A stretch of DNA of 64,000 nucleotides, from positions 61,030 to 125,029 of the forward strand of contig DASVEE010000029.1 in assembly GCA_036380735.1 (NCBI GenBank). Direction: 5' to 3'. The first letter of the stretch is position 1. Each line of letters begins with the position of its first letter. The DNA is from DASVEE01 sp036380735 (GTDB lineage Bacteria > Acidobacteriota > Thermoanaerobaculia > Gp7-AA8). Of this stretch, positions 27,028 through 34,830 are shown piece by piece. The notes beneath the pieces were generated by a model that ran no database searches, was not told the DNA's origin, and saw nothing but the letters and a program-made list of their open reading frames with translations. The position numbers were made by a program, and so were the translations under genes.

Positions 27028-27249
27028 CCTTCGAACGTGCCTTGGGTGTGCGGGGAATGGGTTATAGGACAAATAGGACGAATAGGACCTATAGGCCTGG
27101 CGGACCCTGGGTGCTGTTGACGTGAAGAACGCTTCGCGTCGGCGGAGCTGTACTACCTGAACAGCACCCAGGGTCCGCAGGCCTATAGGTCCTATTTGTC
27201 CTATTCGTCCTATAACCCATTCCCCGCAGACCCAAGGCACGTTCGAAGG
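27028..27249. repeat. 222-bp near-perfect giant palindrome (type A, copy 1)
   Basis: Arms of about 90 bases: CCTTCGAACGTGCCTTGGGT, GTGCGGGGAATGGG, a 9-bp repeat array (27063-27096) and CGGACCCTGGGTGCTGT. These mirror ACAGCACCCAGGGTCCG, the inverted array (27181-27223), CCCATTCCCCGC and CCCAAGGCACGTTCGAAGG. The loop (about 27120-27160) contains AACGCTTCGCGTCGGCGGAG, also found in the 57-kb copy. Two related copies are at 39734-39944 and 57066-57281. Confidence 0.95.
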
Positions 27250-27294
27250 ACCAAATCCCCTTGCGATCTCACATGAGCCCGTATAATCGCTCGC

Positions 27295-29028
27295 GTGAGA
27301 CGCCTCATCACTTTTGTCATCATTCTCACCCTCGCGTTTGCCTGCAGTCCGCGCGAGAAGAAGGCGCCTCCGCCGGCGAACACCGCCGCGACGGCGGCCG
27401 ATGACGAAACGCCGCAGGATGGCGGGACCATCGTCCGCCGCCTCGAGGCCGACGTAACCTCGCTCAATCCCGTGGTGGCCTCGTCGCTCTACGACCGGCG
27501 CCTCGCTTTCCTCATCTTCTCTCCGCTGGTGCACATCGACACCGACCTGCGGCCCATTCCGGGATTGGCCGATTCGTGGGAGATCAGCCCCGACGGCCGC
27601 CTTTACACGTTCAAGCTCAACCCGAAGGCGACGTTCAGCGACGGCACTCCGGTCAAGGCGAGCGACGTCCTCTTCACCATCCGCAAGATCGTCGATCCAG
27701 CTTCCGAATCCGTGCAGATCGCCGGGAACTTCGAGCACTTCGACTCCGCGAACAGCAAAGCCGTCGACGATCACACGCTCGTCGTCGCCTTCCGCCACGC
27801 CCAGGCGTCGCAGCTCCTCCGCTTCAACGACGTCATGGCCGTGCCGGAGCGCATCTACTCCAAGGGCAACTTCAAGCAGGACTTCACCAACACGCCCATC
27901 GGCAGCGGTCCCTACAAGCTGGTCCGCCGCGTTCCCGGGCAGGAGCTCGTCCTCGAGCGCCGGGCCGACTACTGGGCGAAGCCGCCGTACCTCCAGACCA
28001 TCGTCTTCAAGGTCATCAACGACAACAACACCGCCTGGAACGCGCTCAAGCGCGGCGACATCGACGAGACGGCGCTGCAGTCGGAGACGTGGTTCCGCGA
28101 GCAGGACAACCCGCAACTCAAGCGGCGCCTCGAGTTCCGCCGCTTCTACACCCTCAACTACAACTACGTCGGCTGGAACACGCGCGACCCGCTCTTCGCC
28201 GACAAGCGGATCCGCCAGGCACTGACCATGTGCCTCGACCGCCCCGCCCTGATCAATGACATCTACCGAGGAACGGCGCGGGCGATGAACGGACCGTTCA
28301 CGCCGGGGGAGTGGGCGTACAACCCTGCGGTGCGCACGATCGAGTACGACCCGGAGGGAGCCAAGCGCGCCTTCGCCTCGGCCGGCTGGCTCGACACGAA
28401 CGGCGACGGGGTGCTCGACAAGAACGGCAAGCCGTTCGAGTTCGACCTCATCCTCACGTCCGGCTCCAGCACCGGCGCTCAGTTCGCGCAGCTCTACCAG
28501 GCCGGCATGCGCAGCGTCGGCGTCAAGGCGAACATCGTCACGATGGAAGGGACGGCCGCGATCCAGCGCATCCTCGCCGGCAACTTCCAGGCGGCGTACC
28601 TCGGGTGGGACCTCGATCCCGATCCCGATCCGTACACGCTCTACCACTCCTCGCAGTTCCCGCCGCGCGGCCAGAACTTCGTCTTCTACAAGAATCCCGA
28701 AGCCGACCGCCTCCTGGAGACGGCGCGGCTGGAGCTCGACTTCGACGAGCGCGTGAAGCAGTACCACCGCTTCCATGAGGTGGTGGCCGACGACCAGCCG
28801 TATACCTGGGCGATCCAGGTGTCGCTCAAGTGGGGCTTCACGAACCGCGTCAAAGGAGTGAAGGAGAGCCGCGGCGGTTACGGGCTCGTCATGTGGTACC
28901 CGGGTGAGCTCGACTGGTGGATTCCGCAGAACCAGCGGAGGCACGAGCAGCCGACGGCGGCGGCCGCACCGGCAGCAGCCGAGCGGAAGCCGGTCGTCGT
29001 GCCGAACGAGAAGAAGCCCGCGCGGTGA
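27295..29028 (+). CDS. peptide ABC transporter substrate-binding lipoprotein (SBP family 5)
   Basis: 577 residues from GTG. Lipoprotein signal RRLITFVIILTLAFAC with Cys 17, then a Pro/Ala linker and the SBP_5 fold: GGTIVRRLEADVTSLNPVV, LADSWEISPDGRLYTFKLNPKATFSDGTPVKASDV and a closing YPGELDWWIPQ. It captures oligopeptides (or another solute of the family) and delivers them to the DppB/DppC permeases encoded next. ATPases are probably those at 12665-14958. The C-terminus has an Ala/Pro-rich tail of about 25 residues. Confidence 0.92.
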   Translation: MRRLITFVIILTLAFACSPREKKAPPPANTAATAADDETPQDGGTIVRRLEADVTSLNPVVASSLYDRRLAFLIFSPLVHIDTDLRPIPGLADSWEISPDGRLYTFKLNPKATFSDGTPVKASDVLFTIRKIVDPASESVQIAGNFEHFDSANSKAVDDHTLVVAFRHAQASQLLRFNDVMAVPERIYSKGNFKQDFTNTPIGSGPYKLVRRVPGQELVLERRADYWAKPPYLQTIVFKVINDNNTAWNALKRGDIDETALQSETWFREQDNPQLKRRLEFRRFYTLNYNYVGWNTRDPLFADKRIRQALTMCLDRPALINDIYRGTARAMNGPFTPGEWAYNPAVRTIEYDPEGAKRAFASAGWLDTNGDGVLDKNGKPFEFDLILTSGSSTGAQFAQLYQAGMRSVGVKANIVTMEGTAAIQRILAGNFQAAYLGWDLDPDPDPYTLYHSSQFPPRGQNFVFYKNPEADRLLETARLELDFDERVKQYHRFHEVVADDQPYTWAIQVSLKWGFTNRVKGVKESRGGYGLVMWYPGELDWWIPQNQRRHEQPTAAAAPAAAERKPVVVPNEKKPAR

Positions 29029-29035
29029 CGCGCCG

Positions 29036-30025
29036 ATGGCGACCTATCTCGTTCGCCGTCTGGCCTACGCCGTCCTCACGTTCCTCGGCATCACCGTCGC
29101 CACCTTCGCCCTGATCCACGCCGTTCCGGGCGATCCGATCTCCTTCTACGTCGGCAAGGCCGGACCGCGCGGCGTGCCGCCGGCGGTGCTCGACTCCATC
29201 CGCCGCGAGTACCACCTCGACCGGCCGCTGCCCGTGCAGTACCTGCACTGGCTGGGCGGCATCGTGACGCTCGACTTCGGCCGCTCCACCATCGACCGCC
29301 GCCCCGTCACCGAGCGGATCGCGGAGAAGCTGCCCAACACGTTCACGCTCAACCTGATCTCCTTCCTCCTGTCGGCAGGCATCGGCGTGCCGATCGGGAT
29401 GTGGAGCGCCACGCGTGCCGGCCGCGCCACCGAGCGCGCCTCGGCCGTCTTCTTCTTCCTCCTCTATTCACTCCCCAGCTTCTGGGTGGCGCTGCTGCTG
29501 ATGCAGCTCTTCTCCGTCCGCTTCGAGTGGTTGCCGCTGTTCGGTGTCGTCTCCGACGACTACGACCGTCTCTCGCCGGCGGGGCAGCTCGCCGACCGGA
29601 TGCAGCATCTCGTGCTGCCGGTGCTGACGCTGGCGTACGCGCAGCTCGCGGTCTTCGCCCGCTTCTCCAAGTCGGCGCTGACGGAGGTGATCCGGCAGGA
29701 CTTCGTCACGACGGCGCGGGCGAAAGGGGCCTCGGCGACGGCCGTCCTCTGGCGCCATGCGTTCCGCAACGCGCTCATCCCGCTGATCTCCCTCCTCGGG
29801 CTGATCGTGCCGCTGCTGATCTCCGGCAGCGTCATCGTCGAGCAGATCTTCCAGTGGGACGGCATCGGCCGCCTCTACTTCGATTCGATCCTCGCGCGCG
29901 ATTACCCGACCGTGATGGGGATGACGGTGGCCACGGCGGTCGTGACGCTGCTGGCGAGCCTCCTCGCGGACATGCTCTACGCGGTCGCCGATCCCCGGAT
30001 CCGGCTGGGGGAGGAGCGGCAGTGA
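29036..30025 (+). CDS. peptide ABC transporter permease (DppB type)
   Basis: 329 residues. MATYLVRRLAYAVLTFLGITVATFALIH is the standard DppB first helix, followed by VPGDPISFYV and REYHLDRPLPVQYLHWLGGIVTLDFGRS. The EAA loop lies in FVTTARAKGASATAVLWRHAFRNALIPLI, which contacts the ATPase. Six membrane helices. The ATG lies seven bases after the binding-protein stop, and the stop overlaps dppC (GTGA), so the three genes form one transcript. Confidence 0.93.
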   Translation: MATYLVRRLAYAVLTFLGITVATFALIHAVPGDPISFYVGKAGPRGVPPAVLDSIRREYHLDRPLPVQYLHWLGGIVTLDFGRSTIDRRPVTERIAEKLPNTFTLNLISFLLSAGIGVPIGMWSATRAGRATERASAVFFFLLYSLPSFWVALLLMQLFSVRFEWLPLFGVVSDDYDRLSPAGQLADRMQHLVLPVLTLAYAQLAVFARFSKSALTEVIRQDFVTTARAKGASATAVLWRHAFRNALIPLISLLGLIVPLLISGSVIVEQIFQWDGIGRLYFDSILARDYPTVMGMTVATAVVTLLASLLADMLYAVADPRIRLGEERQ

Positions 30026-30984
30026 TCTGGCGCCTGATCTGGCAGCGCTTCCGGCGCAGCCGTCTGGCGACGATCGCGCTCGTCTACATCGCGTTTATGG
30101 CGGCGATCGCGCTGCTCGCGCCGCTGCTGGCGAACCGCAAGCCGCTCGCGCAGAAGAGCGCCGGCGGCTGGACGTTCCCGGCCATCGCCGATTACTGGAT
30201 CAACGATCCCGACTTCGACCGGCCGGCGGTCGAGAGCACGAACGCCGTTGCGGCGCCGGTGCCGTACTCGCCCAACACCATCGGGATCCGCGACCGGCTC
30301 GAGCCGCCCGGCGGCACGCACCGCTTCGGGACCGACGAGCTGGGACGCGACGTGCTCTCGCGCATGATCCACGGTGCACGCGTGTCGCTGCTCGTCGGCT
30401 TCGTGGCCACGGCGATCTCGCTCCTCCTCGGGTCGGTGCTCGGCGCGCTGGCCGGCTACTACGGCGGGTGGGTGGACTGGCTCGTCTCGCGCGTCATCGA
30501 GGTCGTGCTCTGCTTCCCGTTCCTCTTTCTCGTGCTCGGGATCGTGGCCCTCTTCGAGCCGTCCACCTACACGATCGTCATCGCCCTCGGGCTGACGTCG
30601 TGGACGACGGAAGCGCGCTACATGCGCGGCGAGCTGCTGCGCATCCGGGAGATGGAGTTCGCCCAGGCCGCGCGCGCGAGCGGAGCCGGCGACGCGCGCA
30701 TCATCTTCCGTCACCTGCTGCCGAACGCGCTGGCGCCGGTGCTGGTCTCCGCCAGCTTCGGCGTCGCCAACGCCATCCTCATAGAGTCCGCGCTGTCGTT
30801 CCTCGGATTCGGCGTGCCGCTGCCGACGGCCACGTGGGGCAGCATTCTCAGCACCGCGCGCGATCACCTCGAATATGCGTGGTGGCTGATCCTGTTCCCC
30901 GGCGTGGCGATCTTCACCACGGTGGCGGCGTTCAACATCGTCGGGGACCGGTTCCGGGATGCGCTGGACCCGCGGAGCGAGTGA
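30022..30984 (+). CDS. peptide ABC transporter permease (DppC type)
   Basis: 320 residues from GTG. The first helix (SRLATIALVYIAFMAAIALLAPLLA) is followed by an extended periplasmic stretch of about 85 residues, then HRFGTDELGRDVLSRMIHGARVSLLVG, the DppC signature, and the EAA loop FAQAARASGAGDARIIFRHLLPNAL. It pairs with DppB to form the channel. The periplasmic insert before GTDELGRDV (with SPNTIGIRDRLEPPG) is somewhat longer than in E. coli DppC. Complete ATP-driven uptake needs the distant ATPase pair. Confidence 0.93.
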   Translation: MIWRLIWQRFRRSRLATIALVYIAFMAAIALLAPLLANRKPLAQKSAGGWTFPAIADYWINDPDFDRPAVESTNAVAAPVPYSPNTIGIRDRLEPPGGTHRFGTDELGRDVLSRMIHGARVSLLVGFVATAISLLLGSVLGALAGYYGGWVDWLVSRVIEVVLCFPFLFLVLGIVALFEPSTYTIVIALGLTSWTTEARYMRGELLRIREMEFAQAARASGAGDARIIFRHLLPNALAPVLVSASFGVANAILIESALSFLGFGVPLPTATWGSILSTARDHLEYAWWLILFPGVAIFTTVAAFNIVGDRFRDALDPRSE

Positions 30985-31025
30985 CGATAGGACGAATAGG
31001 ACCTACAGGCCGAATGGGACGGATG
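30985..31025. repeat. 9-bp repeat array (copy 8, forward)
   Basis: Units CGATAGGAC, GAATAGGAC, CTACAGGCC and GAATGGGAC start immediately after the dppC stop and fill the gap to the convergent coaD gene. Confidence 0.82.
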
Positions 31026-31031
31026 GCACCA

Positions 31032-31514
31032 TCAAACCCGCGGCAATCTCGCGCTGAGTGCATCCAGCACCGGCGCGGGAATCAGGTGCGATACGTCGCC
31101 GCCGAGGCGGAAGACTTCTTTGACCAGTCGTGACGAGACGAAGGTGTACTCGACGGCCGGCAGCATGAAGATCGTTTCGACGTCCGGGTTGAGCTCGCGA
31201 TTCATCAGCGCCATCTGCAATTCGTACTCGTAATCGGAGACGGCGCGGATGCCGCGGACGACGACGTTCGCGTCGGCACGCCTCATGAAATCGACGAGCA
31301 GACCGCTGAACGAATGAACTTCCACACCCGACAGATCGCTGGTGCAGCGCGAGATCAGTTCCTGACGCTCGCTGACGCTGAAGAGGGGAGACTTCCCTTC
31401 GTTCTCCAGCACCGCGACGAGCACGCGATCGAAGAGGCGGCTGACGCGGCGGATGATGTCGAGATGACCGTTCGTCAGCGGATCGAACGAGCCCGGGTAG
31501 ACGGCCGTACGCAT
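31032..31514 (-). CDS. coaD: phosphopantetheine adenylyltransferase
   Basis: 160 residues from MRTAVYPGSFDPLTNGHLDI. The nucleotidyltransferase TxGH motif (TNGH) is at 15-18, with VVRGIRAVSDYEYE and the late SRLVKEVFRLGGDVS. It transfers AMP to 4'-phosphopantetheine, the penultimate step of coenzyme A synthesis, in the cytoplasm. Length is exactly that of the family from this start; MPRMRTA at 31523 is an alternative. It is convergent with dppC. Confidence 0.95.
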   Translation of the reverse strand: MRTAVYPGSFDPLTNGHLDIIRRVSRLFDRVLVAVLENEGKSPLFSVSERQELISRCTSDLSGVEVHSFSGLLVDFMRRADANVVVRGIRAVSDYEYELQMALMNRELNPDVETIFMLPAVEYTFVSSRLVKEVFRLGGDVSHLIPAPVLDALSARLPRV

Positions 31515-31618
31515 GCGCGGCATCGTATCATCGATGGTCAATGTCTTGACGATCTCGCCTTGTGAACCTAAGATGGCAGCATTCCAGTTTGTCCTGACGT
31601 GATGGGAGGGTGTGACGA

Positions 31619-32065
31619 ATGAACGAGCGAACGGAACGAGCGAGCCAGCGCATCGGAATCAAGCGCCCCGCGACGACCCCCAGCCCCAGCCCCCGCTCCG
31701 CGGCGGCGGCTCCACCCGTCAAGAACCGGTTCCTCTCGACGATCCTCACGTACCTCCCCGGTGCGTGGATCGACCCGAAGGACAACGAGCTGATCGCGCT
31801 CTACCGCCTCCGCTACAAGATGGCGATGGAAGAGCAGAAGTACGACATCGCCATGATCTTCCTCAACAAGATCCTCGAGCTCGACCCGATGAACGTCGAA
31901 GCCAAGCTCTGCAAAGGGGAGATCTACCACCGCTGCCTCAACGACTATCCGAAAGCCATCGAGCAGTACAACAAGGTGATTCGCCTGACTTCCGATGGCC
32001 AGGATCAGAACGTCCACAACAAGGCGCGCGCCGCGATGTCGGAGATCATGGAACTGTTTTCGTAG
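31619..32065 (+). CDS. small TPR-repeat protein
   Basis: 148 residues. A basic, Pro/Ser-rich N-terminus (about 1-35) precedes two tetratricopeptide-like helices (YRLRYKMAMEEQKYDIAMIFLNKILELDPMNVEAKLCKGEIYHRCLNDYPKAIEQYNKVIRL, described here as residues about 65-125). TPRs mediate protein-protein contacts; partner unknown. No signal peptide, so probably cytoplasmic. Its TAG stop is also the left edge of a 7-bp repeat palindrome whose right edge is the stop of the convergent prenyl synthase gene. Confidence 0.75.
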   Translation: MNERTERASQRIGIKRPATTPSPSPRSAAAAPPVKNRFLSTILTYLPGAWIDPKDNELIALYRLRYKMAMEEQKYDIAMIFLNKILELDPMNVEAKLCKGEIYHRCLNDYPKAIEQYNKVIRLTSDGQDQNVHNKARAAMSEIMELFS

Positions 32066-32195
32066 CGCGCTGCGCGCGCGTTTTCGGTTGTTGGTTTTCG
32101 GTTTTTGGTGCTTCGCTTCGCGGCGTGATCGCGGTGCGGCGCAGCACCGAAAACCAACAACCGAAAACCGAAAACGGCGCGCGTCGCGCGCGCTA
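32063..32195. repeat. 7-bp repeat palindrome (copy 3) spanning two convergent stop codons
   Basis: TAGCGCGC, then TTTTCGG/TTGTTGG/TTTTTGG units to GTGCTTCGC, a loop, GCGCAGCAC, the complementary units and CGCGCGCTA. Its outer trinucleotides TAG and CTA are the stop codons of the TPR gene (plus) and prenyl synthase gene (minus), so it exactly fills the intergenic space. Confidence 0.9.
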
Positions 32196-33203
32196 CCGGT
32201 CCCGTTCCATCACGAAGTCCAGCGCCATTTCCAGCGTTTCTTTCGCCGGCGAAGCCGCGAACGGCTCCAGGGCGGTGCGGGCGCGTTGCGCGTAGTCGCG
32301 CGCGATCTCGCGGCTCTTCGTGAGGCCGTCGTACTTGTGCACGATGTCGAGGACTTCGCTGGGGTCGATGCCGTCGAAGGACTTCAGCGATGCGATGCGC
32401 GTCACCAACTCCCGTTCGCGCGGGGTCGCGCGGGGCAGCGCGAGCAGCAGCGGCAGCGTGACCTTTCCTTCCTTGAGGTCGGAGAGGGCAGGCTTGCCGA
32501 GGACTTCGGTGCTCGACGTGAAGTCGAGGAGGTCGTCGATGAGCTGGAACGCGACGCCGAGGTTGTACCCGTAGTTGAAGAGGGCGTTCGCCTGGCCGTC
32601 CGGCAGCTCGACGAGGTAGCCGGGGATGCGGCAGCACGCGCCGAACAGCGCGGCGGTCTTTCGTCCGACGATCTCGAAGTAGTCGTCGGTCGTCAGGTCG
32701 GCGCGGCCGTTCGTCTCCAGGCCGAGGATCTCGCCCTCGATCATCTTGATCGTCACGTTCGACAGCAGCCGCAGCACGTCGAGGTTCCCCTCGGCCAGCG
32801 CCATGGCCATCGAATGCGTGTAGAGATAGTCGCCGACGAGCACCGTGAGGTTGTTGCCCCAGCGGTAGTTGATCGAGGTGCGGCCGCGGCGGATCTCCGC
32901 TTCGTCGATGATGTCGTCGTGGACGAGCGTCGCCGTGTGAATGAACTCGACGACGGCGGCGTAGATCACGTCGCGGTAGCCGTCGTAGCGGAGCATCTTC
33001 GAGACGAGGAGCAGCAGGGCAGGGCGGAGACGCTTGCCTCCGCCGCCGAGGATGTGATCGCCCACGTCGCTGATCGTCTTGATCTTCGACTGGAAATTGC
33101 GGCGCAACTCTTCTTCGACGAGCTCGAGCTTCGGCGCAATGAGCTCCAGAAGTCGATCCGCGTAGGCGGTTTGCTCGTTCGTCAAAGTGCGGGGGGCCGT
33201 CAC
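32193..33203 (-). CDS. polyprenyl diphosphate synthase (octaprenyl/heptaprenyl type)
   Basis: 336 residues from GTG. The first Asp-rich motif is in TATLVHDDIIDEAEIRRGR and the second in FQLIDDLLDFTSS, with GGGGKRLRPALLLL near the N-terminus. It elongates farnesyl diphosphate with isopentenyl diphosphate to a long all-trans chain for quinones. The start is uncertain: an in-frame TTG at 33239 overlaps the upstream yajQ stop as TTGA, which would add 12 residues and imply coupling. Neither has a good ribosome binding site. Confidence 0.9.
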   Translation of the reverse strand: MTAPRTLTNEQTAYADRLLELIAPKLELVEEELRRNFQSKIKTISDVGDHILGGGGKRLRPALLLLVSKMLRYDGYRDVIYAAVVEFIHTATLVHDDIIDEAEIRRGRTSINYRWGNNLTVLVGDYLYTHSMAMALAEGNLDVLRLLSNVTIKMIEGEILGLETNGRADLTTDDYFEIVGRKTAALFGACCRIPGYLVELPDGQANALFNYGYNLGVAFQLIDDLLDFTSSTEVLGKPALSDLKEGKVTLPLLLALPRATPRERELVTRIASLKSFDGIDPSEVLDIVHKYDGLTKSREIARDYAQRARTALEPFAASPAKETLEMALDFVMERDR

Positions 33204-33235
33204 GGGGTGAAGAATAATCGATAGGGGTCCGGCGC

Positions 33236-33730
33236 TCAACCGCGATAGTTCGTGAACTGCAGCGGAATGCCGAAGTCCTCTTCCTTCACGGCGCTCATGG
33301 CGCGCTGCAGGTCGTCCTTGCTGCGGCCGGTGACGCGCACCTGGTCGCTCTGGATCGAGGCCTGGACCTTCAGCTTCTTGTCCTTGATCGCCTTGACGAT
33401 GGCTTTCGCTTTTTCGGTCTCGATGCCCTGCACGATCTTGGCGCGCTGGCGCACGGTGCCGCCGGCGGCGTCTTCGAGCTTGTCGTACTCCAGCGCCTTC
33501 AGTGCAACCTGACGCTTCACGAGCTTGGTCTCGAGGATGTCCTTGACGCTGCGAAGCTTCCCTTCGTCATCGCTGACGAGGACGATCTCCTCGGCCGCCA
33601 GCTCGATCGAGCTCTTGCTGCCTTTGAAGTCGAAGCGCTGGGAGAGCTCCTTCTGCGCCTGCTGAACGGCGTTCTGTACTTCCTGCATGTCCGTCTTGGA
33701 GACGATGTCGAATGAAAAATCCTGCGCCAT
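33236..33730 (-). CDS. yajQ: YajQ-family nucleotide-binding protein
   Basis: 164 residues, the family's normal length: MAQDFSFDIVSKTDMQEVQNAV, RFDFKGSKSSIELA, a central TVRQRAKIVQGIETEKAKAIVKAIKD and a final DFGIPLQFTNYR. YajQ proteins have two ferredoxin-like domains and bind cyclic di-GMP or other nucleotides in some bacteria; the role here is unknown. An ATG with GAGAGG upstream supports the start. Cytoplasmic. Confidence 0.93.
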   Translation of the reverse strand: MAQDFSFDIVSKTDMQEVQNAVQQAQKELSQRFDFKGSKSSIELAAEEIVLVSDDEGKLRSVKDILETKLVKRQVALKALEYDKLEDAAGGTVRQRAKIVQGIETEKAKAIVKAIKDKKLKVQASIQSDQVRVTGRSKDDLQRAMSAVKEEDFGIPLQFTNYRG

Positions 33731-33756
33731 GACAAACCTCTCGGTGAGAGCGATTT

Positions 33757-34368
33757 TTAGTTAGCGTTGACGACCTGCACGCCCGCGGGAGGAGTAAAGC
33801 GGAAGGTATCGGCGGACGCGGCGCGTCGATGATACCCCGAGAAGCTGAAGGCGGTGCGGTTCCCCTCGCGGTCGCTGTACTCGATGCGCTGGATGAGGTG
33901 CGTCGTGGGGTTGATGGTGACGACGACGCTGCGGATCATGGCGTTTTTCGCACGCGGCTCGAGCGTCGTGATCACGCTGCCGCCGCGGTTCTGCTGCTTG
34001 ACGACGAAGTTGCGCTCGCGCGCGGCGGCGTCGCCGAGGAGGAGGAAGGGGAGCTCGCGCTTGCGGGCTTCATCGATGCGCCCGACCGTCACCTGCCGGT
34101 CGGCGGGGACGTAGAACCACGACTTGCTGCCGTCGAAGACGAACGTCTTCGGCTCCGGCTTGCTGTAGGTCCAGCGCATCTGCGGCATGGCGCCGAAGAC
34201 GACGGTTCCGCTCTCGTTCTGCGAGGTCTTGAACCCCTTGGGCGTGAACTGCTGGGTGAAGCTGGCTTCCATCCCGACCATCGCCGTGGCGGCGCGGTCG
34301 AGCTCGATGGGGGCGGCGGCCAGGGTGGCCGCGAAAAGGGTGCTGATGATGAGGAACGTGAGTCTCAT
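33757..34368 (-). CDS. lolA: outer membrane lipoprotein carrier protein LolA
   Basis: 203 residues with signal peptide MRLTFLIISTLFAATLAAA. The mature part begins IELDRAATAMVGMEASFTQQF and continues MRWTYSKPEPKTFVFDGSKSWFYVPADRQV, the classic LolA half-barrel pattern. It shuttles lipoproteins through the periplasm from LolCDE to the outer membrane. The ATG at 34368 has a strong AAAGGAGAT ribosome binding site. The frame stays open upstream through a 9-bp repeat (coding GPI/GRI repeats), which should not be read as part of the protein. Confidence 0.9.
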   Translation of the reverse strand: MRLTFLIISTLFAATLAAAPIELDRAATAMVGMEASFTQQFTPKGFKTSQNESGTVVFGAMPQMRWTYSKPEPKTFVFDGSKSWFYVPADRQVTVGRIDEARKRELPFLLLGDAAARERNFVVKQQNRGGSVITTLEPRAKNAMIRSVVVTINPTTHLIQRIEYSDREGNRTAFSFSGYHRRAASADTFRFTPPAGVQVVNAN

Positions 34369-34383
34369 TTTTGATCTCCTTTG

Positions 34384-34450
34384 GATGGGACGAATGGGAC
34401 TGATAGGACGTATGGGACTCACGCGTCCTATTCGTCCTATTTGTCCCATT
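34384..34450. repeat. 9-bp repeat palindrome (copy 9) upstream of lolA
   Basis: Forward units at 34384-34419 and inverted units (CGTCCTATT, CGTCCTATT, TGTCCCATT) at 34425-34450, with only about five bases between arms. Lies between the stop of the upstream minus-strand gene and the lolA ribosome binding site. Confidence 0.85.
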
Positions 34451-34470
34451 GCCCTGTTCGGGCGCCCGTC

Positions 34471-34830
34471 TCAGAGCTTCTCGACTTCGATCGAAACGAT
34501 CGCGGAGTTCACAACGAAGATGCGGTCGTTTTTGCTCCGGTCGGCGGGGAAGAGGAAGAAGCCGTTGCGTTCGGGATTGTATTGAGCGGTGCCGCGGATG
34601 ACTTCGCCATCGTTGAATTCGACTGCGAGCTGCATGCCGCTGGCGGCTTCGAGCTCGTCCATCGAGACGACGCGGGGGAAGAACACGGCCTTCAGCTCGG
34701 TGAACGGCACTTCGAACGGGCTGCCGTCATCGCGGCGCGCGGAGAGGACTTCGCGCGCCGCATCGATCGGCGCGAGCTGCGCGCGCTCGGTGCGGCCGTC
34801 GCGATAACGTAGAACGACTGAACTTTCCAT
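34471..34830 (-). CDS. small conserved-looking protein of unknown function
   Basis: 119 residues, beta-rich and soluble: MESSVVLRYRDGRTERAQLA, FEVPFTELKAVFFPRVV, and a C-terminal half with MQLAVEFNDGEVIRGTAQYN and GFFLFPADRSKNDRIFVVNSAIVS. The two halves look like repeats of one small beta-barrel unit (V-L-DG-x-x-G ... FF), recalling PilZ- or Sm-like binding modules, but I cannot name the family. The start overlaps the kdsD stop as ATGA, so it is translated with the Kdo pathway enzyme. No signal peptide. Confidence 0.7.
   Translation of the reverse strand: MESSVVLRYRDGRTERAQLAPIDAAREVLSARRDDGSPFEVPFTELKAVFFPRVVSMDELEAASGMQLAVEFNDGEVIRGTAQYNPERNGFFLFPADRSKNDRIFVVNSAIVSIEVEKL

Noticed and set aside
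34369..34449. N-terminal extension of LolA (GPI/GRI tripeptide repeats) from an upstream start
   Set aside because: It is translation of the 9-bp repeat array; the real ATG at 34368 has a strong ribosome binding site and a signal peptide.
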